From Mastigamoeba balamuthi (taxonomy: Eukaryota; Evosea; Mastigamoebida; Mastigamoebidae), in the NCBI GenBank assembly GCA_902651635.1, contig CACRSC010000011.1:88956-143843 (forward strand): DNA of 54,888 nucleotides, in the 5' to 3' direction. The notes below the pieces were generated by a model, which did not search any database, was not told where the DNA came from, and saw nothing but the letters and a program-made list of their open reading frames with translations. The number at the start of each line of letters is the position of its first letter. Position 1 is the first letter of the stretch. Below are positions 22,050-33,514 of the stretch, in pieces. The translations under genes and the position numbers were made by a program.

Positions 22050-24408
22050 TTACTCGCTGTCGTCGGCGTCTGCGGCGGCCCCGTCGACGTCGGGGATCTC
22101 CGCGTCAGAGTCGACGTCCTCCTCGTCGCCCGACGCCATCTCCGCGTCGCCGTCGTCGTCCATGTCCTCCGCGTCGCTGTCCGCGGGCTTGGAGTCCTCG
22201 TCGACCTCGTTGATGACCGTGACGGCCGGGGCGCTCTCGGGGCCCTGCTTGTTCTTGCCGATCTGTGCGAGCACGAGGTCCACGCGGCCCGCGAGCTTCA
22301 GCAGGCACTTGTGCGTCTCGAGGCGCGAGTGGATCGTGTGGTACAGCCCAAACAGCGTACCCGCGATGTTGGGCACCGTCATCAGGTACGACATGTGCTC
22401 GGCCAGCACCGCCTTGATCCACACCACACACGCGATCGCCTTGCTGCGAGGCAGAGGAGTCAGCAAGCGGGGACAGGGCACAGGAGGGGGTGGGGCGGGA
22501 GAGGGGACTCACCCGGGGTTCGTCTGGAACTTGCCGACGAGGAGCGTCAGGAACGGGACGACGGCCTCGTACGGCATGCGGCGGACCGTGTTCTCGATGA
22601 CCGTGCGGTCCCTGATCGCCAGGCAGCTCTCGAGCAGCGTGCGGTCGTTGGTCTTGACGGCCTGCACGAGCGCCGAGTGCAGCGAGTCGGCCTTGAGCGC
22701 CTTGCGGTCCTTGGACGCGTCGACCCTGTCCTGCAGGACCATCTCGGCCAGCTCCGTGCCCTTGGCGCCCTTGCCGCGCGGGGCCGCGGGCGCCGGGATC
22801 GCCGCGAGGGCGGCGTCGGTGTTCTCCGCGGGCGTCCCGGGGACGGCCTCGCGCTCGAGGACGTCGAGGCGGTCGACGTCGTTTGCCGAGCGCTTGCGCG
22901 ACTTGGGCGTCTTGCCCTCCTCCTCCTCCGCCTGGTGCTCGGCGGCGGACGACTCGTCGACCTCGGGCAGCGCCAGCTTCCCGAGCAGCGTCCCGTCCTC
23001 CGACCTGATCGTCTGGTGGTGCTCTGCGGTGAGCTACGAGCAGGGGGCGACTTGGGGCCAGGTCAGAGGGCCCACGCACGACGCGGTCGAAGCGGGGGAG
23101 GACCACGGGGCCGCGGGCCACGAGCAGCGTCGCGGCGCCGTCGAACCGGGCGGCCAGCACGTGCGTAGCGGGCGAGGACCCGGCGGGGGCCGCGACAACG
23201 CACTGCGGGGCGGCGGGCGCCTTCCTGGCCTTGGCGCCCGTGTCGACCTCCCAGACGTCGACACCGCCGGCGGCAGTCGCGCAGGCGACCGCGAGGCTCT
23301 CGCGGGCCTCGTCCGACGTATCGGCGACGCGCGCGTCGATGCTGATGGGCTGCGCGCCGGCGGCGAGGCCCACGACGGCGTTGGCGTCGCGCTCGGGCGC
23401 CCAGACGTAGAGGTAGCGCTCGCCGGCGGACCGCGAGACGAGCAGCTGGCCCGCGGCCGCCATCTCGGCGACGGGCGACGCGTGCGACGCCGCGAGGCGC
23501 CTGGTGGCCTTGGGCGTCTTCTCCGCCCCGTCCCACTCGCGGATCGTCAGCTGCGCCGTGTAGATCGTGTCGGCGTCCGCCCCCGCGACCTCGAGCGCCG
23601 TGACCTCCGTGCGCTCCGCCTTGAACTTACTGCGTCCCGCCCAATTTCCCCCATCGCGTTAATATTTGCGGCTTCCCGCGGCCCAAATCAATTGCTCTCC
23701 GCCCCCTTCCTGTCTGTGCCCCCTGCAGCGCAGAGGCGGGGGCCCGCCCCAGGGAGAACGGAGAGGCGAGGTGACGCACGCCACGACCTCGCCAGAGGTG
23801 GTGTTCCAGACGATGACGTGGCCGTCGGCGCCGGCGCTGACGAGGCGCGCGCCCGAGGCGCTGAAGCGGACAGCGCGCACGTCGCCGCGGTGGCCCGCGC
23901 CCTCCTCGCCGAGCTTCCTCACCGCCTCGCCGCTGCAGCGCGACGGAGGGAGGTGAGACACGCGCAGGCCACCCCAGCCGGGCCCAGCCAACGCACGTCT
24001 GCACGTCCCAGACGGTGACGTCGCCGCGCGAGGTGCCCAGGGCGATGAGCGTCTGGCCCGCCCTCCTCGCCTTCTTCGTCTTCTTGCCCGACGCGTGCTG
24101 TGAGGGCGTGGGGAGAGGAGAGGGCGGCCGTCAGACCCCCGGCTGGCCTGCCTGGATGGCGCGGACCTGAGCGCTGCAGCCCCAGGCCATGCAGGTGTAC
24201 TGGAACGAGAGGTGATCGCGCTCGCGGCACTCGTGCACGAGGCGCCGCTGCTTGACGTCGAAAACCCTGCGCGGCACCGCAAACGCTGAGCGGATCGCGG
24301 GGAGGGCGGGGTGGGGGCCCCGAATCGCGTGGCGGACCTGAGGCGGGTGTCCGAGGTGACGAGGGCGAAGCGCTCGAGCGCCGAGTCAAACTGGCAGGCG
24401 ACAGCCAT
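22050..24408 (-). CDS. UTP5: U3 snoRNP protein UTP5 / WDR43 (t-UTP subcomplex)
   Basis: WD-repeat protein of the t-UTP complex, acting in the nucleolus in pre-rRNA transcription and early small-subunit processing (family knowledge). Exons run 24408-24338, 24266-24167, 24097-23997, 23932-23780, 23629-23080, 23021-22513 and 22443-22050; all phases match, giving 625 aa. The N-terminal half has WD repeats ('DTRLRVFDVKQRRLVHE', 'GTSRGDVTVWDVQTGE', 'GADGHVIVWNTTSGEVV'). A basic NLS-like 'KTPKSRKRS' precedes the C-terminal UTP12-type helical domain ('MVLQDRVDASK...' through 'HTIHSRLETHKCLLK'). The tail is strongly Asp/Glu/Ser-rich, as in nucleolar proteins. Transcribed away from the gene at 24775. 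Confidence 0.88.
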
Positions 24409-24774
24409 CTCTGCGGGGCGGGCGGGCGGGCACGCGCCGAGCGGGGCGTGAGCGATTGCGAGAGAGGGGTGGGAGGGGGCGAGGCACGCGGCACCAGAAG
24501 GGTTGTGAAGCGTGCTCCGCGCCTGCGCGATCGCGACGAATGCCCGAGGGAGGGAACGAGGAAGATAAAAACGGGTGCTGATGATGTCATCTTCCGAAGA
24601 TATCTCGGTCCCCCACAGGTCTGCCCCTGTGCTGCGGGGGGAATGCCAGCCTAGAGCGCCTGTCGGACCATCGTGTTGCGCCCATGGAGGAAGAGGGTCC
24701 TCCGCAGGCCAGATGATGTCTTTCCTGATTTTCCAGAAAGAGATACTCGTATCTGGCCAGACCACTCGCGAAAA
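24409..24774. promoter_or_regulatory. Divergent promoter region, UTP5 and unrecognised gene
   Basis: 366 nt separate two start codons facing away from each other. The centre holds TTCCGAAGATATCTCGG (24586-24602), similar to patches before other genes. The initiation sites themselves are not visible. Confidence 0.4.
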
Positions 24775-26103
24775 ATGGTGGAAACGGTGGCCGAGTTTGT
24801 TCTCGAGGTCTGTAGTCTCCGTCCCGGCTTGCTGCGACGCCACGTCACTCACTGGCCCTGGCCAACACAGGGCGTGTCGTCGCTGCTGCTCCTCGGCTGC
24901 CAGCAGCTCTCGCTCAGCCTCGCGGAAGCCCCTCAGTGCCCGTCGTCCCTCGTCTCCGTTACACGTAACTCCACGTCACAGAAACAACGCCGCCTCACGC
25001 GGGCGCAGTGTCGGCCGACGACGGCGCGTGCGTCGACGACCGTGCCGCCGCCGACCTCGCCTGCCGCCTGGGCCTCCGCAGCCCCGCGGGCGCCACGCTG
25101 CTGACGCGCAGTGGCGGCCGCCTGCGACGCCACGTCTCCTCCGTCCTCGGCGCCGTCTGCTCCTTCTCGGCCCCCGCTGCCCACGGCGCCGCTGCCCTCG
25201 CGGCCACCGCAGCCTTCCCCTGCGCCTGCGGCCCCTCCGCGGCCCGCGGGGCCCTCGCCCGCGTCCTCGGCCGCTCGGCCTGCGCGTGGCCCCCGGCGCA
25301 GCCCGCGCGCGTCGTCTTCTGCGCCGCCGCCTACGCGCCGCCCGCGGACCCCGCGGCGCTGGCAACGGAGCTCCTGGGCCTCAGCGCCGACGACTGCCGC
25401 CGCTGCTGCTGCTGCTCGGGGTCCTCCGGGGCGGGGCGCGCGCGGTGCCTCGCGGTGGCCGTCGCGGAGCCCGCGCGGGGCCCCGGGGGAGCGAGGGCCG
25501 TGAGGGCAGCGCGCGCGTACTGCTGGCGCGGGGTCGTGCCAGAGCCCCCGCCCGAGGCGGCCCTGCGCGCGGCCGAGGGGGCCCTGGCGTGGGACGTCTG
25601 CGGCGTCGCCGTCGCCGGCGGCAGGGTCGAGGTGCGCGACGACGTGGCGCAGCTCGCCAGCGCCGCGTGGGAGCTCGGCGAGTGCGTCGGGCCGCTCGCG
25701 GGCCTCGCGCTGCTGCTCGCGTACGACGCAGAGGGCCAGTGCCCGCCCGCTGCAGATGAGTGGGCCGACGCTGTCCGCGGGGCCCTGTGGGAGTGCGCGG
25801 CCGAGGCCGAGGCGCGCAGGGACGGCGACGGGCCGCCGCTGCTGGTGCGGGGCCCGCGGAGGCCGCTGAGCGAGGAGCTGGCTGCCTGTGCCTCGTCGCT
25901 GGCCGACTCGGTGGCCGCGGTTGTCTCGCAGTCGGCCAGCGCGGAGTTCCGCGAGCGCTGCTGGCACGCCCCGGTCCCCCTCTGCGCCGGCGCAGCTCAC
26001 CAGTGCTCGCAGCTCGCTTGTCGGGGCTCTCGGGGGTTCCGATTCGGACGTGCGGCGGCGAGTCGAGCTTCTCATGCGCTGCGCGCTCGCACACGGCAAC
26101 TAG
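24775..26103 (+). CDS. Unrecognised Ala/Cys-rich protein; 3' end disturbed
   Basis: Exon 1 is 24775-24964 (donor GTAACT), exon 2 starts at 25009. The N-terminus 'MVETVAEFVLEVCSLRPGLL' is helical; the rest is Ala/Arg/Cys-rich with a run of four Cys near residue 200. No family is recognised. Around 25975-26000 the coding signal moves from the frame ending at 26153 to the frame ending at 26103. The latter gives a more natural C-terminus ('SDSDVRRRVELLMRCALAHG'). A 22-nt intron (GTCCCC to GCGCAG) would join them in frame, but it is half the length of any other intron here. A one-base error or a real frameshift is the other explanation. Confidence 0.5.
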
Positions 26104-26306
26104 AGAGCGTCTCGACCTGCCGGGGTTCGGACTCGGACGATTGGCAGACCTGATCCCTCGTCGGAGCAGGTAAGGGAGGGGAGTGGCAGAGCTCTCAAAA
26201 TGCGATCCAGTAGAGTATTGTTGTTGTATTAGTTGTTTTGTTTGCATTGGCGGCTTCCCGAAGGGCCGCGTATTGTATCTCACCAACCCACAGCCCAGCT
26301 GGGGCC

Positions 26307-28014
26307 TCACATGAACCTGAGGACAACGGCGAGCAGCATCGCGATGGCAGCGACGGGCCCCACGGAGAGCGGCGAGGCGCCCGAGGAGCCAGCGGTGAAG
26401 GGGATGGAGTGGCCGGCGGTCAGGCCGAGCAGGAACCTCACCGCGGGGTACATCTCGGGCCCGCGCAGCGGGATGTCCGACTCGTTGACGACGAAGTCGT
26501 TGCCGGCGATCTCGATCGTGTACGAGTGCAGGATGTGCCCGGCCTCGTAGGCCCACGAGTCGGTGGCGCCGCCGACGGGGTAGAGGTCCATGCCCTTCAT
26601 GCTGACGTAGGACTTGTTGTTGCCCGCCAGCAGCGACATGGTGTCGCCGACCCACTTGAGGTAGTGCTCGTCGGGGCAGTCGGCCGTCGACCAGCCGTAG
26701 GGCCTCAGGATCTGGCCGGCGAAGCTGTGGAAGTCGATGAAGGTCTTCCTGTTCTTCATCGAGAGGATCCAGTTGCTGATGCCGCGCGTCTCGGGCTCGC
26801 TCCAGGGGTGCGGGCCCATGTACGTCTCCTCGGACGTGTTGTCCGACGCGCCGATGCCCCAGTGGCCGTCGTCAAAGTTGCGGTTGAGGTCGATGCCGAC
26901 GACCGTGCCGTTGAGCTTGCCCCTGTTCTTCCTCCACATGCGGTCGACCGTGCGCGAGTACTCGTAGCCGTCGGGGTTGTAGCACGGCACGATGTAGACC
27001 GTCTGCTTGTCGAGGATCTCCCTGACACCGTTCGTGTTGGCAGCGTACTCGTTCAGCAGCGAGCGCAGCGACCACAGCAGCACGGCGGGGCCGATCCACT
27101 CGCGGGCGTGGATGCCCGAGAGCAGGAACGTCGTGTTGTGGAAGTCGCTGACGGTGCCCAGGCGCACCGCGGGGATCTGCCTGCCCTGCACAGACGACGC
27201 GACCGACGGCAGGAACGTGGCGATGTCCGAGTGCGCGGCGACGAGCTCGCGGACCTTGTCGACGATGTCGTCGTACGGGTGGAAGTGCTCGAACCAGTCG
27301 CCCGAACGCCTGCGCCTGTTGTGCTCGTCGGCCGCCTCGATCCTCTGCTGCAGGTCCGGGACGGTGACCTCGAGCGCGACGCCGGCCTCGGTCAGAGCGC
27401 TGTCGGGGTGGTGCACGAACCCAGTGCATGTTTCAGTACGATGGAACAGCACGACGTGAAAACGGCACGGTGCGGGTGAACAAGTTTTGCTCATCAAACG
27501 AGCCTTTTTTTCTCCTCCGGTGTCATGTGTGTTTGTTATGCAGCGCCCCGGACTCTGAATCACCACGCGCACACGCACGAGCACGAGCACACATCTCCCC
27601 TGCCTGGTGTACCCCACACTCCCTTCCAGGAAAGCAGGACTGCTGGAGAGAAGCGAAACACCACCACTGGCCCGGATTATTCACTGGACGAGGAGATGCG
27701 AACCTGAAGGCATCAGGGGACACACGGACATCGGCCCGAACGCCCTCGATCAGCAGCCCCTCGTGGCTGAGCACCTCGACGGCAGTGGGGGTGTTGTCTG
27801 TGCGGACGCATATCCGTTAGCGGTCGCTCCGGAAGCGCTCGAGTGTCGACGCACCCGCACCGGCGCTGCGCAGGGAGCGCAGGACGTCCGAGGACACAGT
27901 GTCGACCTGGAGGCGGACGATCTTGTGCCCGTCGTACCTCACAACAGGGGTGGCAAGGGCCGTGATGGCCGCGAGGCACAGCACGATCACAGTGGCGGTT
28001 GTTGTGTGACCCAT
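26307..28014 (-). CDS. Secreted metallocarboxypeptidase, family M14
   Basis: Exons 28014-27861, 27797-27704 and 27399-26307 give 446 aa. Order: signal peptide ('MGHTTTATVIVLCLAAITAL'); an M14 activation propeptide beginning 'YDGHKIVRLQVDTVSS'; then the catalytic domain. Zinc ligands are in 'HAREW' (His180, Glu183) with the third His in 'FIDFHSFAG'; substrate-binding 'NRNFDDGHWG' and catalytic Glu in 'YTIEIAG' are all present, so it should be active. The C-terminus ends in a Ser/Gly spacer plus hydrophobic tail ('VGPVAAIAMLLAVVLRFM'), which suggests a GPI anchor or membrane tether. Likely digestive or lysosomal/surface; A-type versus B-type specificity is not determined. The 304-nt second intron is long for this locus. 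Confidence 0.9.
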
Positions 28015-29295
28015 TGTTGGGTGTGGGTGAGCAATTAGTGCTCGGGGGCAGTGCAAACAATATGAGTCTGATTGCGTGGTCCGAGGGTCGGGTTTTGTTG
28101 CCTGGGCTCTAACCGCAGGTGCGCGGTGTGGGGGCAAAACCTTGAGAAGAATGTGACGCAATATGGGCACAGGCGGCCGTTTGTTAACAGAAGAACTCCG
28201 CAGTTTCTCTCATGAATTGAGAAATGAAGGGGAACTGTGAGAAAAACCCCGTTTTCCCATACTCGCTCCTCCTCCATCCCCACACCCTCTCCAGACCACC
28301 GTCCGCCTGATGCTCTGTCTCCCGGCCCCACCACAGCATCGTGTGTGCACAGCGTCGCGCTCGCAAATAAGGGCAGAGACATCTGCTACCACTTCGGTTT
28401 GCCCTGTCCCAATCGAGTCTGCCCACACTGTTTGCACCGTATCTGGGACAATTGCACCGCCTTGTCCCAAACTGCGGGCCAGAGCGAGACAGCGGCGGAG
28501 GTCAGCTGCGATGTTTCGCGCTGGGCCGGAGCCAACGTTGGACAGCGCCACTTCGTCCGTCCGGGTCGGGTGTGGGTTTTGATAACCGTTCGCGTGTAAC
28601 AGATCGAAATTTAGAGGAAAACTCCACCACCCCGCCGGTTCCTGAAGCTACCCGTGTGTCAATTCTCACATGGTATCCGCGTGTATCGCTTGGACGACCT
28701 GCAGCCGACGCCAAAGATGGCAGAAAGAAGCGGCAAAAACTGGCGGTTCCCACGTTTAGATCTGGTGACTGAAAGGCTCTGTCTGGTCTTGGCGCCACCA
28801 AAACAGGAGGAATGAGCCTCTGAGAAGTGTTTAGTCTAGAATGAATGTGGATATCGTCACAGCTGTCAGTGAACCCACAGTGGAATCATCACCGGCACAT
28901 ACGATCTCTCGAGCAACAAGCGGCCCGACAGGCCCACAGCCACCGCCCAGACCAGCGCTCAACACACACTTATGGGTCTGCCCCCCCACCTTTGTTCAGA
29001 GTCGGGCAATCTCAGCCGCAAACAACCCGCCCCCGGCCGCCCTGTGATCGTCGCGCACAGGCTGCACAGGCGCCCTGGTGGGCAACCCCTCAGGGGTGCC
29101 GGGGATCAGCACCGCGGCCGTTCCGCAACCGCCACTGGGGGGAAAGATACAAATATCTGCGGGGTTTCTTCCTCAACGCACAATCTCTTCTCTTCCCACC
29201 CGAAAATACCCACGGGTCTCGCCGGCGTAGGGGTCACGGTCCGCCAGGGAACAGCCCCCGCCACCCGCACCAGCCCCGCGCGGAGCTAGAAAACA
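28015..29295. other. 1.3-kb intergenic region
   Basis: No convincing gene on either strand; the open frames lack splice support and family resemblance. GATACAAATATCTGC at 29146-29160 lies 136 nt before the next gene. Confidence 0.5.
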
Positions 29296-32026
29296 ATGTC
29301 CGAGGAGAAGACCAAGCGGAGGAAGGACAAGCGCTTCAGCGGCCTCGACATCCTCTCGGTGCTGACCTCCAGCGGCACCGCCTCGCCGGGCTCCAGCGAG
29401 AAGAAGCCGCACAAGGCGCGTGCCCCCCGCGCACACTCGCGCTGCGCAAGTGTCCCCCATTCCGCGTCCACTCCCCCCGCGCACGCACGCTCGAATTCCA
29501 AGATATTTCCGAGATCTCGGAAAGCACACGTCACAGCTGACGTCACGGCGGAAAATACCGAATCGCTTCGCCCCCCTCCCTGGCCGGCCTTCTCCTCCTC
29601 CGCCCTCTCGCTGCGCGCAGCACAAGAGCAAGGGCCCGAGCACAGCTGCGCCGCCCGAGGCGGACGTGCTGATCCGGTCGCCGTCGCCGGTGGGCAGCGC
29701 GGCCGTGGCGATCCGCTCGCCGTCGCCGCTGCACTGCGCGGCCCCCGCGCCCGCGGCCGCGGCCCCCGGGGCGTCGCCGGCAGCGGCCCCGCGGACGCCG
29801 TCGCCGCCGCCGCCGGTGCGCTCGCCGTCGCCGGGCGACCGCCGCGGCACCGAGTCGGTCGAGTCGCCGGTGGCGGTGCGCTCGCCGTCGCCGTCGCCGC
29901 TGTCGCCGCTGCTGTCGCTGTCGCCCGCGGCGTCGCCGGCGTCGTCGACGATGTCGCCGGGGCACCTCCTCGAGGCGCGCCGCGAGAAGGAGGCGGTGCT
30001 GGCGCGGCGCCGCGAGCGCCTCGAGGCCAAGCGGCGGGCCAAGGAGGAGGCCGAGGCCGCGGCGCGGGCGGCCGAGGAGGAGCGCGTGCGGCGCGAGGAG
30101 GCGGAGAGGCGCGACCGCGAGCTCGCGGAGCTGCGGCGCGCGGAGGAGGAGCAGCAGCGCGCGGCGCGCGAGGCCGCCGAGGCCAAGGAGCGCGAGCGGC
30201 TGGCCGAGGAGGAGCGCGAGCGCGCGCGGCGGGAGATCGAGGAGCGCCGGGACGCCGCGAGGCGCAAGCGGGCCGAGGACGAGCGCCGCAGGAGCGAGCA
30301 GACCGCCATCCTCTCGTGGCAGGAGGAGCGCGACAGGGCCCGCGAGAAGGCGCGCGCCCGGCGCACGATGCTGCCCTCGGAGGCCGCGGCGGGCACCGAG
30401 GAGTTCGCGGGGGCCGCGGATGCGGAGGCGCAGGTGCAGGCGCAGGCGCCGCTGTGCCCTCCTGTGGGCCTGACGGCGTCTGCGGGGTCCGACGTGGCCG
30501 CGGCGGCGGTGGCGTCGCCGGCAGCGGACGTGGCGTCGCCGCTGGCGTCGGTCGACGAGGACAGGTCCGCGGCGTCGGAGAAGGAGCGGGCGCCGGGGTC
30601 GGAGAAGGTCAAGAGGCACCGCAAGGACAAACCGAGCAAGGACAGGTCGCACCACCGCCACAAGTCCCGCGCAGACAAGGCGGACAAGGCCCCCAAGGCC
30701 GCGGAGGCCGGGCTGCCCGCGGCTGCGGCGGCGCAGACGCCGGTGATGGACGTCGAGGGCGTGCAGGTGTCGCTGCCCGCGGAGCAGCAACCGCAGGCGC
30801 TGGAGCCGTTGGCGCCCGCAGCGCCGCAGGAGGAGCAGACGCGGGCTGAGGCTGCGCAGGAGGCGCAGGAGGAGCACAAGGCCAACGCGGCGCAGGAGGA
30901 GCAGAGGGCCGACGTGGCGCAGGAGGAGCACAAGGCCGACGTCGATGCTGGCGCAGTGCAGGCGACCGCGCCCGAAGAGCAGCCGCAGTCCGCGCAGGAA
31001 AAGGCGGACGCCGAGCCCGAGCTGCCCGCTGCTGCAGTGCCGGGCGACGAGCAGGCGTCCAGCAGCGTGCCTGCCGCTGCAGTGCCCGTTGAGGGTGTCC
31101 AGCCTGCCGCGGCCCCGCTCTCACAGGCAGAGGCCCCGGCGCAGGCGCAGGAGCAGGAGCCCTCCCCTGCTGTGGCAGAAGCCCCTGCTGCGCAGACCGC
31201 TGCCGACCCTGCGGCGCCTGAGGAGCCTGCGCGCGCTGCAGCTGAGGCAGAGCCAACTGCCGCCGTCGCCGCCAGCGACACAGCGGAGGGCGCTGCCCCT
31301 GCCGCTGCCTCGCAGAAGACTATTGTACAGCAAGAGGCGGCAGAGGCGGCAGCTGAGCCCGCCGAGGAGGTTGTTGCCGCCGTCGCGGTGGCTGAGAAGC
31401 CCGCCGAGACTGCTGCTGCCCCAGCCCCGCTGGAAGAGCCCCCGGTCGGCGCTGTAGTCGCGCAGGGCTCCGCGGAGCCCGAGAAGCAAGCGCAACCGGC
31501 CCTCCCGGAGCCCAGCAAGCCCGCCGTTTCTGCGCCGGTGCCACAGGCGGCCCAGAATGTCCCCGCCCCCGCCTCCGAGCCCGCAGCGCCCGATGCCGCG
31601 GCCCCCGCAGCGGCGGCAGCGAGCGACGACGCCACGACACCGCGCGCAGACACAGACGCGGCCCAGCAGGCGCAGAAGGAGGCGGGCGCGGGGGCGGAGC
31701 CCGAGCCCGAGCACAAGGCCGCGCCGCCCGCGCGCAGCACGTCGTTCACGCGCATGGCCGAGGCGCAGGCCAAGGCCGAGGCGGCGGCCGCGCACAAGGC
31801 GGACCTGCCGCTGTCGGTCGAGAAGATGCTGTCGTCGGCGATACCGCGCAGCGGGTCGATCGTGCTGACGCACCAGCCGGCGTCGTCGTCGGCGTCGGCG
31901 CCGTTCAAGGGCGTCCCGATGCCCGCGCCGCCTGTGCCGCGGCCCTCGTCGCACGTTCGGTCGTTCAGTGTCGTGCCGACGACGACGACGCGCAAGGACG
32001 CGGCGGACAAGGCCTCGTGCGTCACC

Positions 32027-32118
<92 letters not shown>

Positions 32119-33112
32119 CTGTTCTTGTGTCTTTGTGTCCTCTGTTCTTCTCTCTGTCCTATCTGTCCCTCGCACGCACAAAACACACTCTCGGGTCCGC
32201 TGTCTCTGTCTCTGTATCTGTCCTCTGTCCCTCTAACTTTGTTTCTCTGTCGCGCGCACATCTTCGGGTCCGCGTGATCGTTTTCTGACGGCGAAAAGCG
32301 CAGGCCCTGCGGGTCGCCGAGGGGCTACGCGACGCCGCAGCGGCAGCCGTCGCCGATGGGGACCGCGTCGTCGTCGAGGGCCTCGTCGCGGGGCAGCTCG
32401 CCGACGCCGACGGCCGTGCGGATCGAGGCGGAGCTCGAGGAGCGCAGGCGCAAGGCCGCCAACCCCGACACGCTGCGCGAGCTGCACCAGAAGAAGGAGC
32501 AGGCGCTCAAGCTCTTCCAGGAGGCCCCGCACTTCGAGAAGAGGCAGGACTTTGTCGTCCCGAGGTTCGCGGGCCTTCGGGTGGAACCTTCCGGCGGGGA
32601 ACGCTTCGGGGTTTTTCGTGCTGATTACGCCGGTTCCCGAGCGAATTTTCGCGGGTGGATTATCGCTGAACTCGAGACCGCTTCCCGGGGGGGGTTGCAG
32701 GCCCGAGGTCGGGGTGTCGGACATCAGGGAGAGACTGGCGAGGAGGGCGCAGGCGGAGCAGGACCTGCCGTCGAAGCTGCTCGAGAGCGAGGCGGCGATG
32801 GCGCGACGCCAGGAGCAGCGCAGGCGGGCAGAAGCCGAGAGGGCCACCGACAAGCGCTCGTCGGCGCCGTCGTCGATCGTCGAGGCCGTCACGGCCCTGC
32901 AGCAGTCGGGGCACTTCAGCCCGAGCCCCCAGGAGCCGACGCCAGCGCACGGCAACGACGCCGGCGACGACGACGCTGCGGCGACGACCAGCGAGACGCA
33001 GCAGCAGCAGCAGGGCAGCTCGGGGGCCGCCGAGCTGGACCCCGAGGCCCAGCGCAGGCTCGAGGAGGCGCTCAAGCGAGAGGAGGCCAGGCTCTCGGCG
33101 CACATACGCTGA
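29296..33112 (+). CDS. RSPSP-repeat, coiled-coil and Ala/Pro/Glu-rich protein (unrecognised)
   Basis: Exons 29296-29415, 29621-32016, 32304-32564 and 32701-33112 give about 1062 aa. A Lys-rich head ('MSEEKTKRRKDKRFSGLDIL') is followed by at least six 'RSPSP'-like motifs (about residues 55-145). Next is a long Arg/Glu/Ala single-helix or coiled-coil region (~155-290), a basic 'KRHRKDKPSKDRSHHRHKS' block, and over 400 residues of Ala/Pro/Glu/Gln low complexity. The C-terminal part is more ordered ('NPDTLRELHQKKEQALKLFQ', 'PEVGVSDIRERLARR'). The first intron is either GC-AG (GCGCGT at 29416) or GT-AG from 29452; both keep frame. A role in microtubule or RNA binding is conceivable from composition, but nothing identifies it. 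Confidence 0.7.
32029..32108 (+). repeat. (CT)40 microsatellite inside an intron
   Basis: An uninterrupted run of about 40 CT units starts 12 nt after a GTGCGT donor at 32017 and is followed by ~150 nt of degenerate CT/TCTG sequence. It lies in intron 2 (32017-32303) of the RSPSP-repeat protein gene. Confidence 0.95.
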
Positions 33113-33514
33113 GACGGCTGAGAGGGGGGCCGGAGGGACCGGAGGGGAGACGCTGGGAGGGCGACAGCAACGCCCCAAAGTAGGAACAGCACACCACCAA
33201 CGACAGCCACAAACGCACCAGACCCGCTTCCTCCCCCGCCCCTTTTGTAGCTCTTATGCACCGCCCGGGGCGCCGAATGCACCGACCGCACAATTGCCGC
33301 CTCGGGCATGGACCGCTCGCCAGAACGCATCGACAGAAACACATCGATTCTTCCATCGTTCTGAACGAAGGTGCACTCAGAGGCCGGTTGCGGTATACGG
33401 GCTTTGGACCAAAGATCCTGCGAATCCTGCCGAAGTGCGCGAAGACCGCTTCGAGAAGCGTCTCTTTTCAAGCGGAATCCGGAGAGGTCTAAAACGCGCA
33501 GTCACTTAAAAGCA
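33113..33514. promoter_or_regulatory. Upstream region of the HSF-like gene
   Basis: No coding signal. GCTTCGAGAAGC at 33448-33459, 56 nt before the ATG, is a perfect nTTCnnGAAn pair, the core of a heat-shock element. Further GAA triplets lie just upstream (about 33431-33444). Confidence 0.35.

Noticed and set aside
28237-28599. Plus-strand open frame of 120 codons in the 28-29.3 kb spacer
   Set aside because: No family resemblance, no splice context, composition like random GC-rich sequence.
32022-32261. Open frames of Arg-Glu or Leu-Ser dipeptide repeats
   Set aside because: Direct translation of the intronic (CT)n microsatellite, not protein-coding.
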